Below, one piece after another: positions 47,301 to 58,600 of a stretch of DNA of 64,000 nt (its first letter is position 1; every line of letters begins with the position of its first letter). This DNA comes from Lepidodermella squamata (taxonomy: Eukaryota > Gastrotricha): the NCBI GenBank assembly GCA_047495785.1, contig JBLDXI010000001.1:4774001-4838000 (forward strand). Reading direction: 5' to 3'. Position numbers and translations under genes: made by a program. Under the pieces are notes generated by a model. The model had not been told where the DNA came from, did no database searches, and saw nothing but the letters and a program-made list of their open reading frames with translations.

Positions 47301-50300
47301 CCATGCACTGCACAGCCACGTCATCGATGGCCGACAACAGCTCCTGAAATAGGAAAAAAGTGAAGATCATATTTGTAAATTGTCTTGAAACTGCTTGATT
47401 TAGCTGAAAATTCATAAGCAGCTCGAGGAAATAGCGGCAAAAAATACCATTCGAAGGCTCGATAATTCCCCGAAAATTTCAATCAATTTTCAATACAAAA
47501 TTTCAAAATTCTGAATTTTCAATGAAATTTGCAAAAAATTAAAAATTATATCAGCAAATAACAGACTGAAATAGGAGAAACCTCCAATTGTTTTCGATTT
47601 TTAGATGTTCGAAAGTTTTCAAAACGGTCCATGATTTGAGGGTCCACAGAAAATATGAAACATGACAAAATAATAAGTAATTTCGAAAAACTGAGAATTC
47701 AAAAATTCCAATATTCGAAGAAAATCATAGCATGCGCATTTTTTGTCATTTCACAGTAAAAAGTAAAAAATGATACCTTAGCGAATCCGTCGATGGCAGC
47801 CGTGTTGTAGAGACCAGCCAAACTCGACTCGGCGCTGTTCGCCAGCTGGCGTTCGATCAACTTGGCCGCTACCTTGGCATAGCACTGGCGCCTCATGTCA
47901 AAAGTCGCCGAGTACGACACGAGATCAACCAAATCGGCGATGGAGAATCGCCAAGCCGACCGCCACGTTTCGAGCAGCACCTGGTTTTGATGACGCGCTT
48001 GCGGCGTTTTGATGCTGTTGTTTTTATTCGGCTGCGACAGCCACATGATCAGGTGCAGCGAGTTGGTTTTCGACAGGACAGGGTACAGCCGGGCCGTGTA
48101 GACGCTTCGCTTCGACTGCGGCTCCGTCGACGGCCACAAATCGGCTTCTTCGATGCCTTTCATCGCGAGGTACTCTTTCCATGGGATGTTGCAGAACGTC
48201 GCCGAGGGTTCACATACGGCTTGCTAATAAACATTAGAAAAACAAATTAATTAAAAATCTGATTGTTTGCAATTCACCAAGGAAATTTACAATCAACCGG
48301 CGATGACCCAGGAAAAAACCAAAGCTAAAGAAATTGTGTCTAACTATAAATACTACATGGATTTGCTAAATGAAGGCTACGCCTTTGCCGGTTCGCCAAC
48401 CTTTTCTCAACATTACGTCTCTCGAAAGTCTTCTAAACAAGCACGCTGTGCTCAAAACGGCACTATCCCTTTGCCGAATCTCAGGGCGCTACAATAATTT
48501 CTTTGTTGGCTCCTGTACTGAAAAAACACTAATTTGTCAAATCAATATCGGCTCTGCAGACAAACTTTTAAATTGATCGCTCATAGCGCAAAAATGCGGT
48601 TGGATGGAGATCTATCGGTTAGGCAGGATAACAAAAAAAGAGATCGCGAAATACCATATTTTGGGGAAATCTAGTGTTAGAGTCTGAAACCCTAAATTGA
48701 CTAATTTGACGTGTTTTTCATTGATTTTTGGGGCAATTTTTGCCAAGCAGTCTTTTGCAGAAATTCTCAAGTATTAGGTCAATTTAATGTTTGATGTCAA
48801 CAACTTCTATGACCTATGACTTAAGTACAATCCTATCCTAAAATTCGGACTTATATTACTTGTTACGCCACGACCCAAGGAAACAATCCTATGAAGTGGA
48901 AATAGAAACTAGTAGAGTAGTAATAACGGACCCTGTTGATTTAATACAGCAGCTTCAGCTATTCAACCCCTACGCCCTGATTTGCCCAAATGCTCAGAAA
49001 ATCTAATGGTTTCAGTTATTAGAACTGGTAATGTAATCCCTGATAATGACATTTTTTCAAAAATGTGCAAAATAAATAAAAGAAATTTAAATATTTTTTT
49101 ATGAAAAATAAATTCGTAATTATTACCGTGATCGAATCGTGCAGGCCGAAAACAATGTTAGCAGCAACCGGTGCGGTTGGCAGTTGCGTAGTCGGCAGCT
49201 TGATGCTGTACTGATGCAGTACGATTTCGTCAGCGATGACGAGCGGCTCGCTGAGCGTATCCGGGGTCACATTCAAGCCATTTACCACACATCGCCGGCC
49301 GATTGAAACGTGCGGCGCATCGATAACCGAATGACTGATCACGCTTGACGCGTCAACGCTGGCTTCCAGGCCGATGTATGAGCTAATGAAAAACGACGAC
49401 GCATTGCACTTGCCTTCGAGCTATAGAAAAAAACATGAAAACATAAAGATATGACGCAACAATAAACATTAACAATATAAATGAGCGATTCGTATAAAAT
49501 GATTAATTAACAACATTCTAATTGCGCAATCGTCGGGATGTTAAATTTCCAAGTCGAACTAAACTCACAATTAATGAAAATTATTCAACTCGCGCTTAAA
49601 AGCGTCATTTTTGGCCAGAATTTCGATTTTTGATCCCCATTTTATCAGTCTCGAAAATAATGAAAATATCATTATATCAAGAAATTAAAAAAGACGAAGC
49701 ATATAAAGCAAAAATTGCGATTATTTCCTCATTAAAAATAATTACGAAAAAATACACAAAAATGCAAATATCCAAATCAGAATTTACAATAATTTAATCA
49801 CCAATTATAATTTTAGAGCTTCAAAGTTTATTCAGACTTACGAATGAGTGGCAAACTAGGCTTTTCTGAATTTCCGGCAACGACCCCATTGGCAAATTGA
49901 CAAATTGCAGAAAGCAGTCCAGGAGTGACCCGGCACAGTTTCGCAAGTCCGGGTAGATGAAGCGGCCCGAGTTGTCGACGGCTATGCGGTAGATGCACTT
50001 GTGAAGCTTCTCGAATATAACCGCCCTCGCTCGGCTGATCGGCTCCTGTGCTGCGCCAATAAATTCTTCCAGCGTCAGATTTTTCGCGGCGGCACGCATC
50101 ACATCCATAAATAAAGAGAGCTGCATTAGGAAAAAACCATACATTTTAGCAAAATTTCATACGAATTTCGAAATTAAATCAACAGCAAGAAAGACATTTA
50201 AACGTTCATCATTCAAATAATTCAAATATTGATGGACAATTTTTGCACAGTTTGGTATTTTATAAGAGTTATTATGTACTTGAACCCGATGAATTCCATT

Positions 50301-51325
50301 ATATTCAAAGATAATTATGCTGAATCCTTACATTGATTGGTTCGATTCCGGAATCAACACCGACATAGGTGCACGCATTGAGCGGGTAAACTTCATAGAA
50401 TGACAAGATGCTCTCGACGACCCATGGTCGCAAATAAACAACGCCAACGAGCTAGCGTGACAAAAATCTTAAAATATGTTTTTTTCTCCGCTTTTCAAGA
50501 AATTCATACCGTTAAAACTTTCTGGTTGTTTGGTGCCAACTTTGCGAGTTGTTCAGTTGTTGGCTTATAAATCAAATCGGCTAAAATGTTATCCGGCGTT
50601 GTGATGTACATGCCATGGCGATCGGCGACATACTGTGGCGGCATGGGAACAGCAAGGCCCAACATATCCATTGGTGCATTCCAGTCGATTTGCTGGTCTT
50701 TAAATCGGAATAACACATTTCACGACATACAATAAAAGTTGAAGGTAACTCACAAAACTTGTCGGAAACACTGGAAATCATGTCAGTACTGCTGACCCAT
50801 ACACCAGGCGGTGAATTCACGGCGATCTAAACAGATCAAGTCATCAGAAATTCAATTACTTATATTCGAAGATTACTAACATGATTAGTGATCATCAGGT
50901 AAGTATGGATGAAATTTGGCAGCAGACTAGTGACTGTAGATGAAGTGTAAGCGCAAGGCAGGTTCATGCAGGCGCGACCGACAATGTCGAGTTCAAATCG
51001 GTGGCCCATATGTAGCACTAGAATACGAGCAGCTTTCAGGCAATTCACATTGATGACGGCGTAGTCATTTTTAGCACTCAGCAACTCTGCGACGGTGAGA
51101 ATGGCGTTAAAGGTGGCGCCGCCTGAGCCCACATTGTGACGTGGGTCTTCGACAACCAGCAATTGAGCCTCTTTATCAATAAGGCCTTTCTTCTGAAATA
51201 GTACAAGCTCTGCAATGCAAAAAATGTAAAAAATACGTGATTACATAAGTAGCCTAACCTTTGTGAAGCTCAAGAGCCAATTCCTTATTCGGACATGTCA
51301 GGCAAACAACGTCCCACATCGTAAG
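41306..51325 (-). CDS. FCSK: L-fucokinase, copy B, about 1115 aa, 12 exons
   Basis: Minus-strand exons: 51325-51259, 51209-50881, 50826-50754, 50697-50510, 50451-50332, 50120-49842, 49420-49127, 48223-47777, 47343-46912, 44345-43928, 42220-41586, 41377-41306. All junction phases agree. If translation starts at the ATG at 51319 (MWDVVCLTCP) the product has 1115 residues; an upstream exon joining at 51325, as in copy A, is possible but was not found. All GHMP-kinase motifs are canonical: WSDTPP, GSGLGTSS (877-884), TTGGGWQDQ and GAGGGGF (1063-1069). The N-terminal half keeps GSGGATFNA, SPPGVWV and NACTYVGVDSG. It probably supplies the active fucokinase for GDP-fucose salvage. It has six fewer introns than copy A overall but some unique ones. 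Confidence 0.94.
42649..42691. repeat. 9-bp tandem repeat
   Basis: The unit TGAAAATTC repeats about four to five times in the intron of copy B between 42221 and 43927. It is a simple minisatellite and a possible length marker. Confidence 0.8.
42700..43927. other. Fucokinase B intron, nothing assigned
   Basis: Open frames of up to 155 codons on both strands show no domain I can recognise. The GC content is slightly above the usual intron level. Decayed mobile-element sequence is likely but not demonstrated. Confidence 0.3.
45280..45706. mobile_element. 427-bp element with terminal inverted repeats and 9-bp flanking duplication
   Basis: The left end GAGTGCGGCTATTCGTACAT and the inverted right end CAGAGTGGCTATTCGTACAT share GGCTATTCGTACAT. 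Identical 9-bp words ATTATTTAT flank the element (45271-45279 and 45707-45715), as expected for a target-site duplication of a Mutator-like element. The left arm carries three tandem copies of GGCTATTCGTACAT with ATATGTACG. It has no coding frame. It lies in a copy B intron. Confidence 0.7.
45780..46911. other. Rest of fucokinase B intron
   Basis: I see no supported feature. A C-rich run (CCCTACCCCGTACCCCCC) lies near 46391-46409. The plus-strand frames here have no recognisable similarity. Confidence 0.3.
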
Positions 51326-52620
51326 CTGGTTTCAACTTTTATTTTCTCCCTAAAAGAAATAGCAATAAAAGCTTGTTATTATTTGGAATTTCAAGAAACA
51401 CGAAAGAGAGTTGAGAGGATTGCCATTAACTTGAATCCTATTAACTAAGTATTAAGTGGATTGAAGGAATTTGGGTTACAGAAGGCTGAAGAAGGCTGAA
51501 AAATGGGGGTTAATGATCGAAATGGTATGACGGCGTTTGGAGGAAGCGATTCAGGAAGAAAGAAATCGGATAACGCAGCGTGAAAGTTGCACATCCTGAG
51601 CTCTCCGATGAGAATAACAAATTATCGGATTATAGAAGTAACGCATGCAATCGTAAAGACGAGGCCTGTTTATGACTTGAAATGCCGCTGGGAGAGCGAC
51701 GAGGTTATTTTCCGCATAAAAACACTGAAGCCAGAATGAACAAGAAGGATTACTTAAGCACAACAGCAGAAACCTAAACATGTAACCGCATCAATTCATC
51801 TAGAAAAATGTCCAGTCGCCACTGCTCAAAAGTCGGCAACCATCACTTTTGGCGGTGAAGACTACGCAGTCGCCCGCAGCCCACAACTCCGCGCAACCCT
51901 TCATCACAGCCAAGTCACACCTATCGTGATGCCAACTACGGAAAAGATGCGGTCACACCCTCTGCGCGTGTGCTGGCAACGGCGTCGGTCGTCGGACCAA
52001 ATACCGCGCTTGCGAAACTATAATGACGGATATTTGTTTCAATTTTTATCAAATACTATTGTCCCTGCAAATAAAGCTAGGAATTTGCAATGATTTGATT
52101 TTCTTTTAGGATTTGCGGTTTTATCGAGGGCAGCGTTTCGCCGCGGGCACATCAAAACCTAAGTTCGCCGCAAGTTGGGTGCGAGAAGACGCTCATGTGA
52201 GAATCGAGAACGCAGAACGCGAGCTTTGAGCTTTGAACTAGGAACTAACACATGCGCCTGAAAAATGAACGACTTGTCCCTATTTAGATTTGCTGCAAAC
52301 CCGAAGTTCCTCATAGATCACAGGCCAGAGATCATATTTTTCTAAACACTGCTTGAAGCAACAAAAACAGATTTCGCAACTCATCTGACGTCGGCGCTCG
52401 GCGCTCCCTTCTGCGCCGGCTGGATGTAAGACTACTGCTGTAGCAAATCTGACATCTAGCTCATCACTATCAGCGTGTGGTTGGTGGTTGCATTTTTTTC
52501 CAGCCATTTTGATGTTGTTTTGAGTTATGAGAAGTCTGAGTTACCGAAGTTTCCCTATTTTGTAGGGATTATCAATAGCGTTTTTCTATCTTGCTCACTG
52601 CCGATCATGTAGTTTCTGCC
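51326..52620. other. Intergenic region fucokinase B / B3GALT6
   Basis: This is the divergent region that should hold promoters for copy B and B3GALT6 and perhaps a first exon of copy B. A minus-strand frame with ATG (52280-52507) is listed separately. Around 51840-52010 the DNA is GC-richer without a clear gene. Confidence 0.35.
52280..52507 (-). CDS. Possible 75-aa protein with a Cys cluster, doubtful
   Basis: The ATG at 52507 has a good context (ATCAAAATGG). The 75-residue product contains SCEICFCCFKQC and a hydrophilic His/Asp/Glu-rich beginning. It has no signal peptide and the family is not recognised. It lies head to head with B3GALT6, 113 bp between the ATGs, and could be a small gene, an exon of an upstream transcript of fucokinase B, or chance. 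Confidence 0.25.
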   Translation of the reverse strand: MAGKKCNHQPHADSDELDVRFATAVVLHPAGAEGSAERRRQMSCEICFCCFKQCLEKYDLWPVIYEELRVCSKSK

Positions 52621-53690
52621 ATGCGAAAGATTTGTTTATTCGTGGCTAGACGGCGGATCTACTTGCTTATTGGAGCAGTTTTCACGGTGCTATTTCTACT
52701 CGATCTACTTCCATTCAGAAATTCGTTTTTCTACTCAACCCCGTCGGAAATCACCGATTTAGTCATTGTCATTCCATCCGCACCTGCAGAACGTGAACTT
52801 CGAGATCTCATACGTGGAACATGGCTTCGTCACAAATATTCACGGCCGTCTTCAATCAACAGATTTTACGATACGGGCGATGAGGTATCGCGTCAGAATA
52901 AACGATTAGTGAAACACTACTTTGTAATCGGAACGAAAAACCTAAACGAAGGCCTGTTCGATTACTTGGAAACCGAGTCTCAAATGTATAACGATGTGAT
53001 CCTATTTGGCGATCTGATCGATTCTTATCATAATATCAGCATCAAAATGCTTCGAGCTTATCAAGTCATCGAGAAAAAAGTGCCGAATTTCAGATTTTTA
53101 CTAAAAACTGATACGGATGCATTTGTTAATTTGCCTGGGCTTTTAACGCGCCTTGAAGAGGAAGATGTGAATTCGCATGCAATGACTCATCTTGGATTTT
53201 TCATTGGAACTGGGCCAGTGTTTCGAAAAGGCAAATGGTCTGAATTCGCATGGAATAGCTGTCAACACTACACACCATATGCAGCTGGCGGCGGTTTTGT
53301 TCTATCTCGAGAAACAGTTCGGTGAGTAATTACCGAAAATTCGGAAATCGTGCCAACTGTTTTATTTTCAGGTACATTGCTGAAAATGCAGGAAAATTGC
53401 GGCTTTTCGTTAACGAAGACGTGAATGTAGGTTTCTGGCTAGCCCCGCTCAACGTTTTGCGCATCCACGACCGGCGGTTCAACACCGAGTACAAAACGCG
53501 CGGCTGCTACAACGCGTATCTTATCGCGCATCCGTACAAGCCGGAGGACATCCGTTCGATGTACAAGCTTTTCGTGGAAAGCGACGGCCATCGCATCTGC
53601 GAGCGCGAGTTCATTGTGCGCAAGTCTTACGAGTACAACTGGCAGGTCGAGCCGGCAAAGTGCTGCGCGAGGACGCTGGAGGAGCTGTAA
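52621..53690 (+). CDS. B3GALT6: Beta-1,3-galactosyltransferase 6 (galactosyltransferase II), 339 aa
   Basis: Two exons, 52621-53321 and 53372-53690, join in phase 2 across a 50-nt intron. The protein is a Golgi type II membrane enzyme: a short basic tail, then a membrane anchor (about residues 13-34), then the GT31 domain. The metal-binding DTD lies in LLKTDTDAFVNL, followed by YAAGGGFVLS and NEDVNVGFWLAPLNVLRIHD. The C-terminal part (FNTEYKTRGCYNAYLIAH, YEYNWQVEPAKCC) fits B3GALT6 rather than other GT31 members. The enzyme adds the second galactose of the tetrasaccharide linker that starts heparan and chondroitin sulfate chains. The ATG at 52621 is the first in frame. AATAAA lies at 53783. 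Confidence 0.92.
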
Positions 53691-54590
53691 TGAGGCGCAA
53701 ACCAATCCTTGGTCGGGTCGTATTTTATATTTTGTAAGTGATAGATGCATCCACCTTAGCATTGTCTTTCGTTTTACTACGCAATAAATAGTCATCGTTG
53801 TTTCTGTTTCGTGTTTTCCTGAGTTTCGGAATGCGTAAAAGCTTTTTGCTTGTTTTTAGGCTTGGCAGCGAGGCTTGCTTTAATTTTCATGGCCAACTCG
53901 CTTGCAGTTGAAATATTCACGGAATCTTATGTTGAGATAAATGACAAGACTGAAACGGCAACATTGGGGATATAATTTCGGAGATCTGAATTAAGGGCAG
54001 AAATTTCGGTCAAATTATGATCAGATGGCGCATCATTTTTTCGGAAAAGTAAAAAAAAACACATCGTCGCAGTCGCATATTTTGCGGTCGAAATTTTTTG
54101 ATTTTCAACTGAACTTTTGACGAATACCTCGCAATATCCAATCTGAGGAGTTTGATTTTGATTTCTGGGAGGCCAATGCTATGGGGATGCTCCTGTAACC
54201 TTTTTCCCATTAGACCCAAATCAACATTCGAAGTTGCAGTGCTTATAATATTTCTCAGAAATCATCCTGGGCCATTCGATGGCGCAATAAGCGGCGAATT
54301 CCACGCCACAAACCCTGTGTTATTATCATTCGGCGTCTCACAGCTTGGTAAAATAAAAAATTACCCGCGCTTCGGTATTTTCCGCATTTCAATCAATAAA
54401 CGGTTATTTTATCCCTAAAATTGGTTTTTGCTTGACGACTTTGCAAGGCTATTGATTGTATTAAATTTCATCCACCTTTCATTTTCCTCATTTTTTGTCA
54501 TTATCTCGCCGCTTAAGAAGAATTATCCTTCTACAAATTAACCGTCATCAAATTTTGAATTTATATTTAGAAATTTAATGATCATCAAAC
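53691..54590. other. Intergenic region B3GALT6 to PEX10
   Basis: This AT-rich spacer contains the B3GALT6 poly(A) signal. Short frames have no recognisable content. Just before PEX10, TTTATATTTAG ends at 54570, 20 nt before the ATG, and looks like a 3' splice site. Confidence 0.4.
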
Positions 54591-55397
54591 ATGGCAAGTG
54601 AAAGTCCTCGAAATCAACCGTCAGACGCCGCCGTGAGTGAAATTCTTCGATCAGTTCAAAAGGACAGTTTGTATTCGAATCGCCTCACAAATGCCGTTCA
54701 ACGCCTCGTCCCGCCTCAAATTCAGGCGAAATTCGGCCTCGAAATTCGCGCATTGTGCCACGCTTTGTACCGCCTCGTCACGACTGGCAACGGCCTTCAA
54801 ACGTTGGGCGAAGAATACGTCGGTCTTATCGAAGTCGATCGGTCAAAAAAGTCGATCCCGAATCGATTTGCTAGAATAGCTTTCAGTATAATCTCAGTCT
54901 TGCCAAATTATTTAACAAGTCGTTGTGAAAATGAATTTGTATCAGATTTAATCGGTCTAGTCGAATCACTTTTCCTCGCTAGTTTTTACCTCTTCGGCCG
55001 ATTTTTCTCCATCGCTCAATTTGTGACGCAAATTCGATACGTATCGATTTTACCTCGTTATGTGTCTGATCAATCGATTTTGAAATTTTATCGATTTCTC
55101 GGCCTGTTGAGCGCATTTCAAGCAACTTTGATCGGCATCCGATTGTTGCTGAAAATTCGTAGAAAAATGCGTGAAAAATCGGCTGATTTGCCCGTTATCG
55201 ATTTAGCGAGTGATTTCTCGTACAAGTCCAAGCATATCTGTGCGCTGTGCCGTGACGAGGCCGAAAACCCCAGCGTGACGCTGTGTGGCCACTTGTTTTG
55301 CTGGACCTGCGTGCAGCACTGGCTGGCTGTCTACTCGCCTTCGTGCCCCATGTGCAAGTCTTCCCCTGTTCGCGTCGTCTTTCTTCACAATTTATAG
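54591..55397 (+). CDS. PEX10: Peroxin 10, RING-type E3 ligase of the peroxisomal import machinery, 268 aa
   Basis: A single exon encodes the Pex2/Pex12-type N-terminal domain (about residues 20-200, with hydrophobic helices that sit in the peroxisomal membrane) and a C-terminal C3HC4 RING (about 217-257): CALC, CGHLFCWTC, CPMC. The word PSVTLCGHLFCWTCVQHW is characteristic of PEX10. Together with PEX2 and PEX12 it ubiquitinates the import receptor PEX5 so that it can be recycled. Human PEX10 has 326 residues, so this one is somewhat short. The absence of introns is unlike most neighbours. AATAAA lies at 55582. Confidence 0.92.
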   Translation: MASESPRNQPSDAAVSEILRSVQKDSLYSNRLTNAVQRLVPPQIQAKFGLEIRALCHALYRLVTTGNGLQTLGEEYVGLIEVDRSKKSIPNRFARIAFSIISVLPNYLTSRCENEFVSDLIGLVESLFLASFYLFGRFFSIAQFVTQIRYVSILPRYVSDQSILKFYRFLGLLSAFQATLIGIRLLLKIRRKMREKSADLPVIDLASDFSYKSKHICALCRDEAENPSVTLCGHLFCWTCVQHWLAVYSPSCPMCKSSPVRVVFLHNL

Positions 55398-55652
55398 TCT
55401 TACCCGATAATTCAACTATTTATTCGCTATTTTTCTGAGATTGAGGCGCGACAAATTTTCCGAATAGTTCTAATCGAGTTGACTTGAAAAGGCTCATTAT
55501 GCTAGAAAGTTTTGAATTTATCATCGATTGAACGGATTTTGAATTTTTCGCGCCTAAAATCTCATTTTTGAATGTTTTGAAAATAAACGTAGAAATCAGC
55601 ATTAAAATTGAGTGAATTTTTTTCAATTTGCGAATTTAGGAGTTTGTTTTAC

Positions 55653-58600
55653 ATGACTCAAAACGGAGTGAATGGAACTGAGAAGCATGGTGAGGAGAAA
55701 ACTTGGCTGCCTTCAAATGAAGAGCTGGTGGCTGTTTTGATCAAAGAGTGGGTCAGCTATTTTAAACGACATTAGACCCATTAGAGCCCAATAACGGCGT
55801 CTTTTCCTGCCTCCCTATATTTAAAAAAATCCTGTAGGGTGACTACAACCCCAGGGTGTCCAAAAGGCCTATCTCCGCGCTGGGAAATCGTATAAATTCG
55901 GGGAAAACAGATGAATGACCAGTGTCTCGTAGGCTTGGTGATGAGCTAGGAGCCGTTTTTTGGGACTGTCACCAAACTGAACTAAAGTGTCACCAAAATC
56001 GATTTTGCACGAAGTATCACCCATGACCCAACTGAATGCATTTATAGATAGATCCCATCACGCCGATGAACTTTTTCTTTGAGAGCGGCTTCCTAGCTAT
56101 CACCGTTCTTGAGATAATCGTCCAGGTGTGACAAAAGGTAAAAGGTCGCGTGACAACTTGACACTTGAATATCTCAACAACGGTAGATGATAAAAATATG
56201 CGGTTTTCAGATTCTTAACCCCCATCTCCATCGGAAAAGCACGTGTCAATAGGGAAAGAAAAATAAAAATATTTTCCGAAAACATTTTGGGCTTTAATGG
56301 ATAGAAAATGCCAAAATATTTGGAAAAATCTTTGAATGACAGATTTCGAATTTTTTGGGAATTTCGCGGATTATTTGCAAATTTTTTCGCGATTTCTAGA
56401 ACAATAATTGTGAAAAATAATCTGCGTTTTTTATCAGATATGGAATCGAACCCAAAGAGCTGAAATTGCTGAACGGCTACGATGACCTGAATTTTCAAGT
56501 GAAGACGGATACTCCGGGCGATGATTACTTGATAAAGCTATACAGAGAAAGCTATTCAATGAATACGAGGGAAATGGACGGAGAGAATGAAATGCTTCAC
56601 TTTTTGAGGAGTCGCGATTTTCCGGTTCCAGAAGTTATTCCAACGAAAAGTGGAACACGCTATTTTATTTTAGGTAATTTATCGGCTTAATTAATGGAAA
56701 AAATGAATTGAATCCCAATCAAATTTTCAAAATGATTTTTTATATTATTTTCATGACCTGACTTTTCCGAGTGAGTTTCCACAATAATTTCAGTTCTGAG
56801 AGATGCGGATGGAAAAGCAGTTACTCAACGAATTTTTCGGCTTCAACGATTTTTTCACGGCAAAATGTTGATCCAAGTCGGCGTGATGCCGCAAATCTGC
56901 GGCAAATTGGGCGCCCTTGCCGGTCGAATGAGCGTTGCGCTGGGCGAAGCCGACCTCCCAGCGCTGCTTCCAGCCATCGAAAAAGCCGGGCCCGAGTGGG
57001 ACTTGGCGCATTTGGAGGAGTTGCGGTCACGCTTGGATTATATCGCAGATCCGTATCGGAAATCGCTGGCGACACGGGCGGTTGATTTTGCGCAATCGAA
57101 GATCAACTCGAATCTCGAACAACTTCCATCACGTAAGCTTATCGCTTGAATTTTTTCCTTTTTTTGAAAATTCGGAATCCGGTCTCGCAAAAAATTCGTC
57201 GTTATTTTTCGCACTTGAAAGGAGTTGCAATTATTCGGATAATGGATGAAAATTTCACTAAAAATATTCTACACGTGACACTAGGTCCGCAAGTCGAAAG
57301 GCTCGCAGTGCAACCATGTGCATTATGTGAACACTTGAGCGGACGCGTTGCTAAGAAGAAAAAAACCAAGGAAAAATGAAAAAATCGAGCACATGTATTT
57401 ATTCTCTCAAAAATGCTTGTCATTCGAAAAAATAAAATCGCTATTGGATCGGTCATTTTCTAGATTTTCAAAGCGAGATGCAGTTAACCCGTCACGCATA
57501 AATAACGAATATCACAAGTAAAACTATAACGAGAAACTTAGTCTAACAGTTATTAGGCACATTTTCAGCCATAAACATTTCAAAACAATATCGAATTATT
57601 GCCAAGAATGCTACCTTTCAAGCAAGAACTTCGACGAGGAAATGATATCAGTTATATCTCCTCTCCGAGACGGCTGTCAAAATCACCAAGGAGCAGCACG
57701 GAGTCGTGGTTGCCACTTAATTCTCGCATCTTATCGTTGAATTCTTCCCAGCCGGTGGATTTTTCATGGCGATACAGCCACCCACAAAGAACTTTGCCTC
57801 TAACTGATGTAATCGATGACGCCAATGCATACGCTGTGTCCCATACGACCCGACATCTTTCTGCGAGATTCTTCTTTACGTATACCACTTTGCCGCCGGA
57901 TAGCCTACCCCGGCCCACATGCTTTCCGGAAGATGCAACATTTTCGTAACCTTCAATATCTGGTAGCGCAGCCTTATACTTCCAGGTTTCCATGAAGCCA
58001 CACATGCTGCTGTCCTTCACCATTTTAGTCATTACTCCCAACTTCTCAGTGCAGTACCCTTGAATGTTGGCACTCCGCACTCGCCACCTTTCTTCTTCTT
58101 TGTATTTCCTCTCCCCCCGTCATGGTTGGGCGGACGTGGGCGGGAGTGACCATCAAAGACGGCCGCATCCCCATCACTGTCGACAACCTTCTTCGTAGCC
58201 GGATCATAACGCAGTTGCGCAATGCCTTGGTCGTTGACTACTCGCATCCTCATGCTCCGAATTTGGAAGTACTGACCTTCTTTCTTCTCCGGGTTACGCG
58301 TCCTTCCTTCATTCGCCAGTGCGTTCTCCGCTTCCATTAGATTCGCCGGTATGAAGCGGCGCATGGTGACGCCAGCCGGCAACTCTGCTTTCATGGCGTC
58401 GAACTTATCGTTGGTGACACCGCTGTAATAGGGACCAATAGGATTGGCCTCGCGCTACCCTCTTTCTTGTAGCCGAGCCGCCGGGCGAGGAAAAACGCCC
58501 TTTAGACGCGGCAACACGGTTTTCACAGCTGCGACTAGCGATTCGCCTTCGCCTTCCTTGACACCATTAAGCACCACTGCCCCAGCGTAAATATCGTTTT

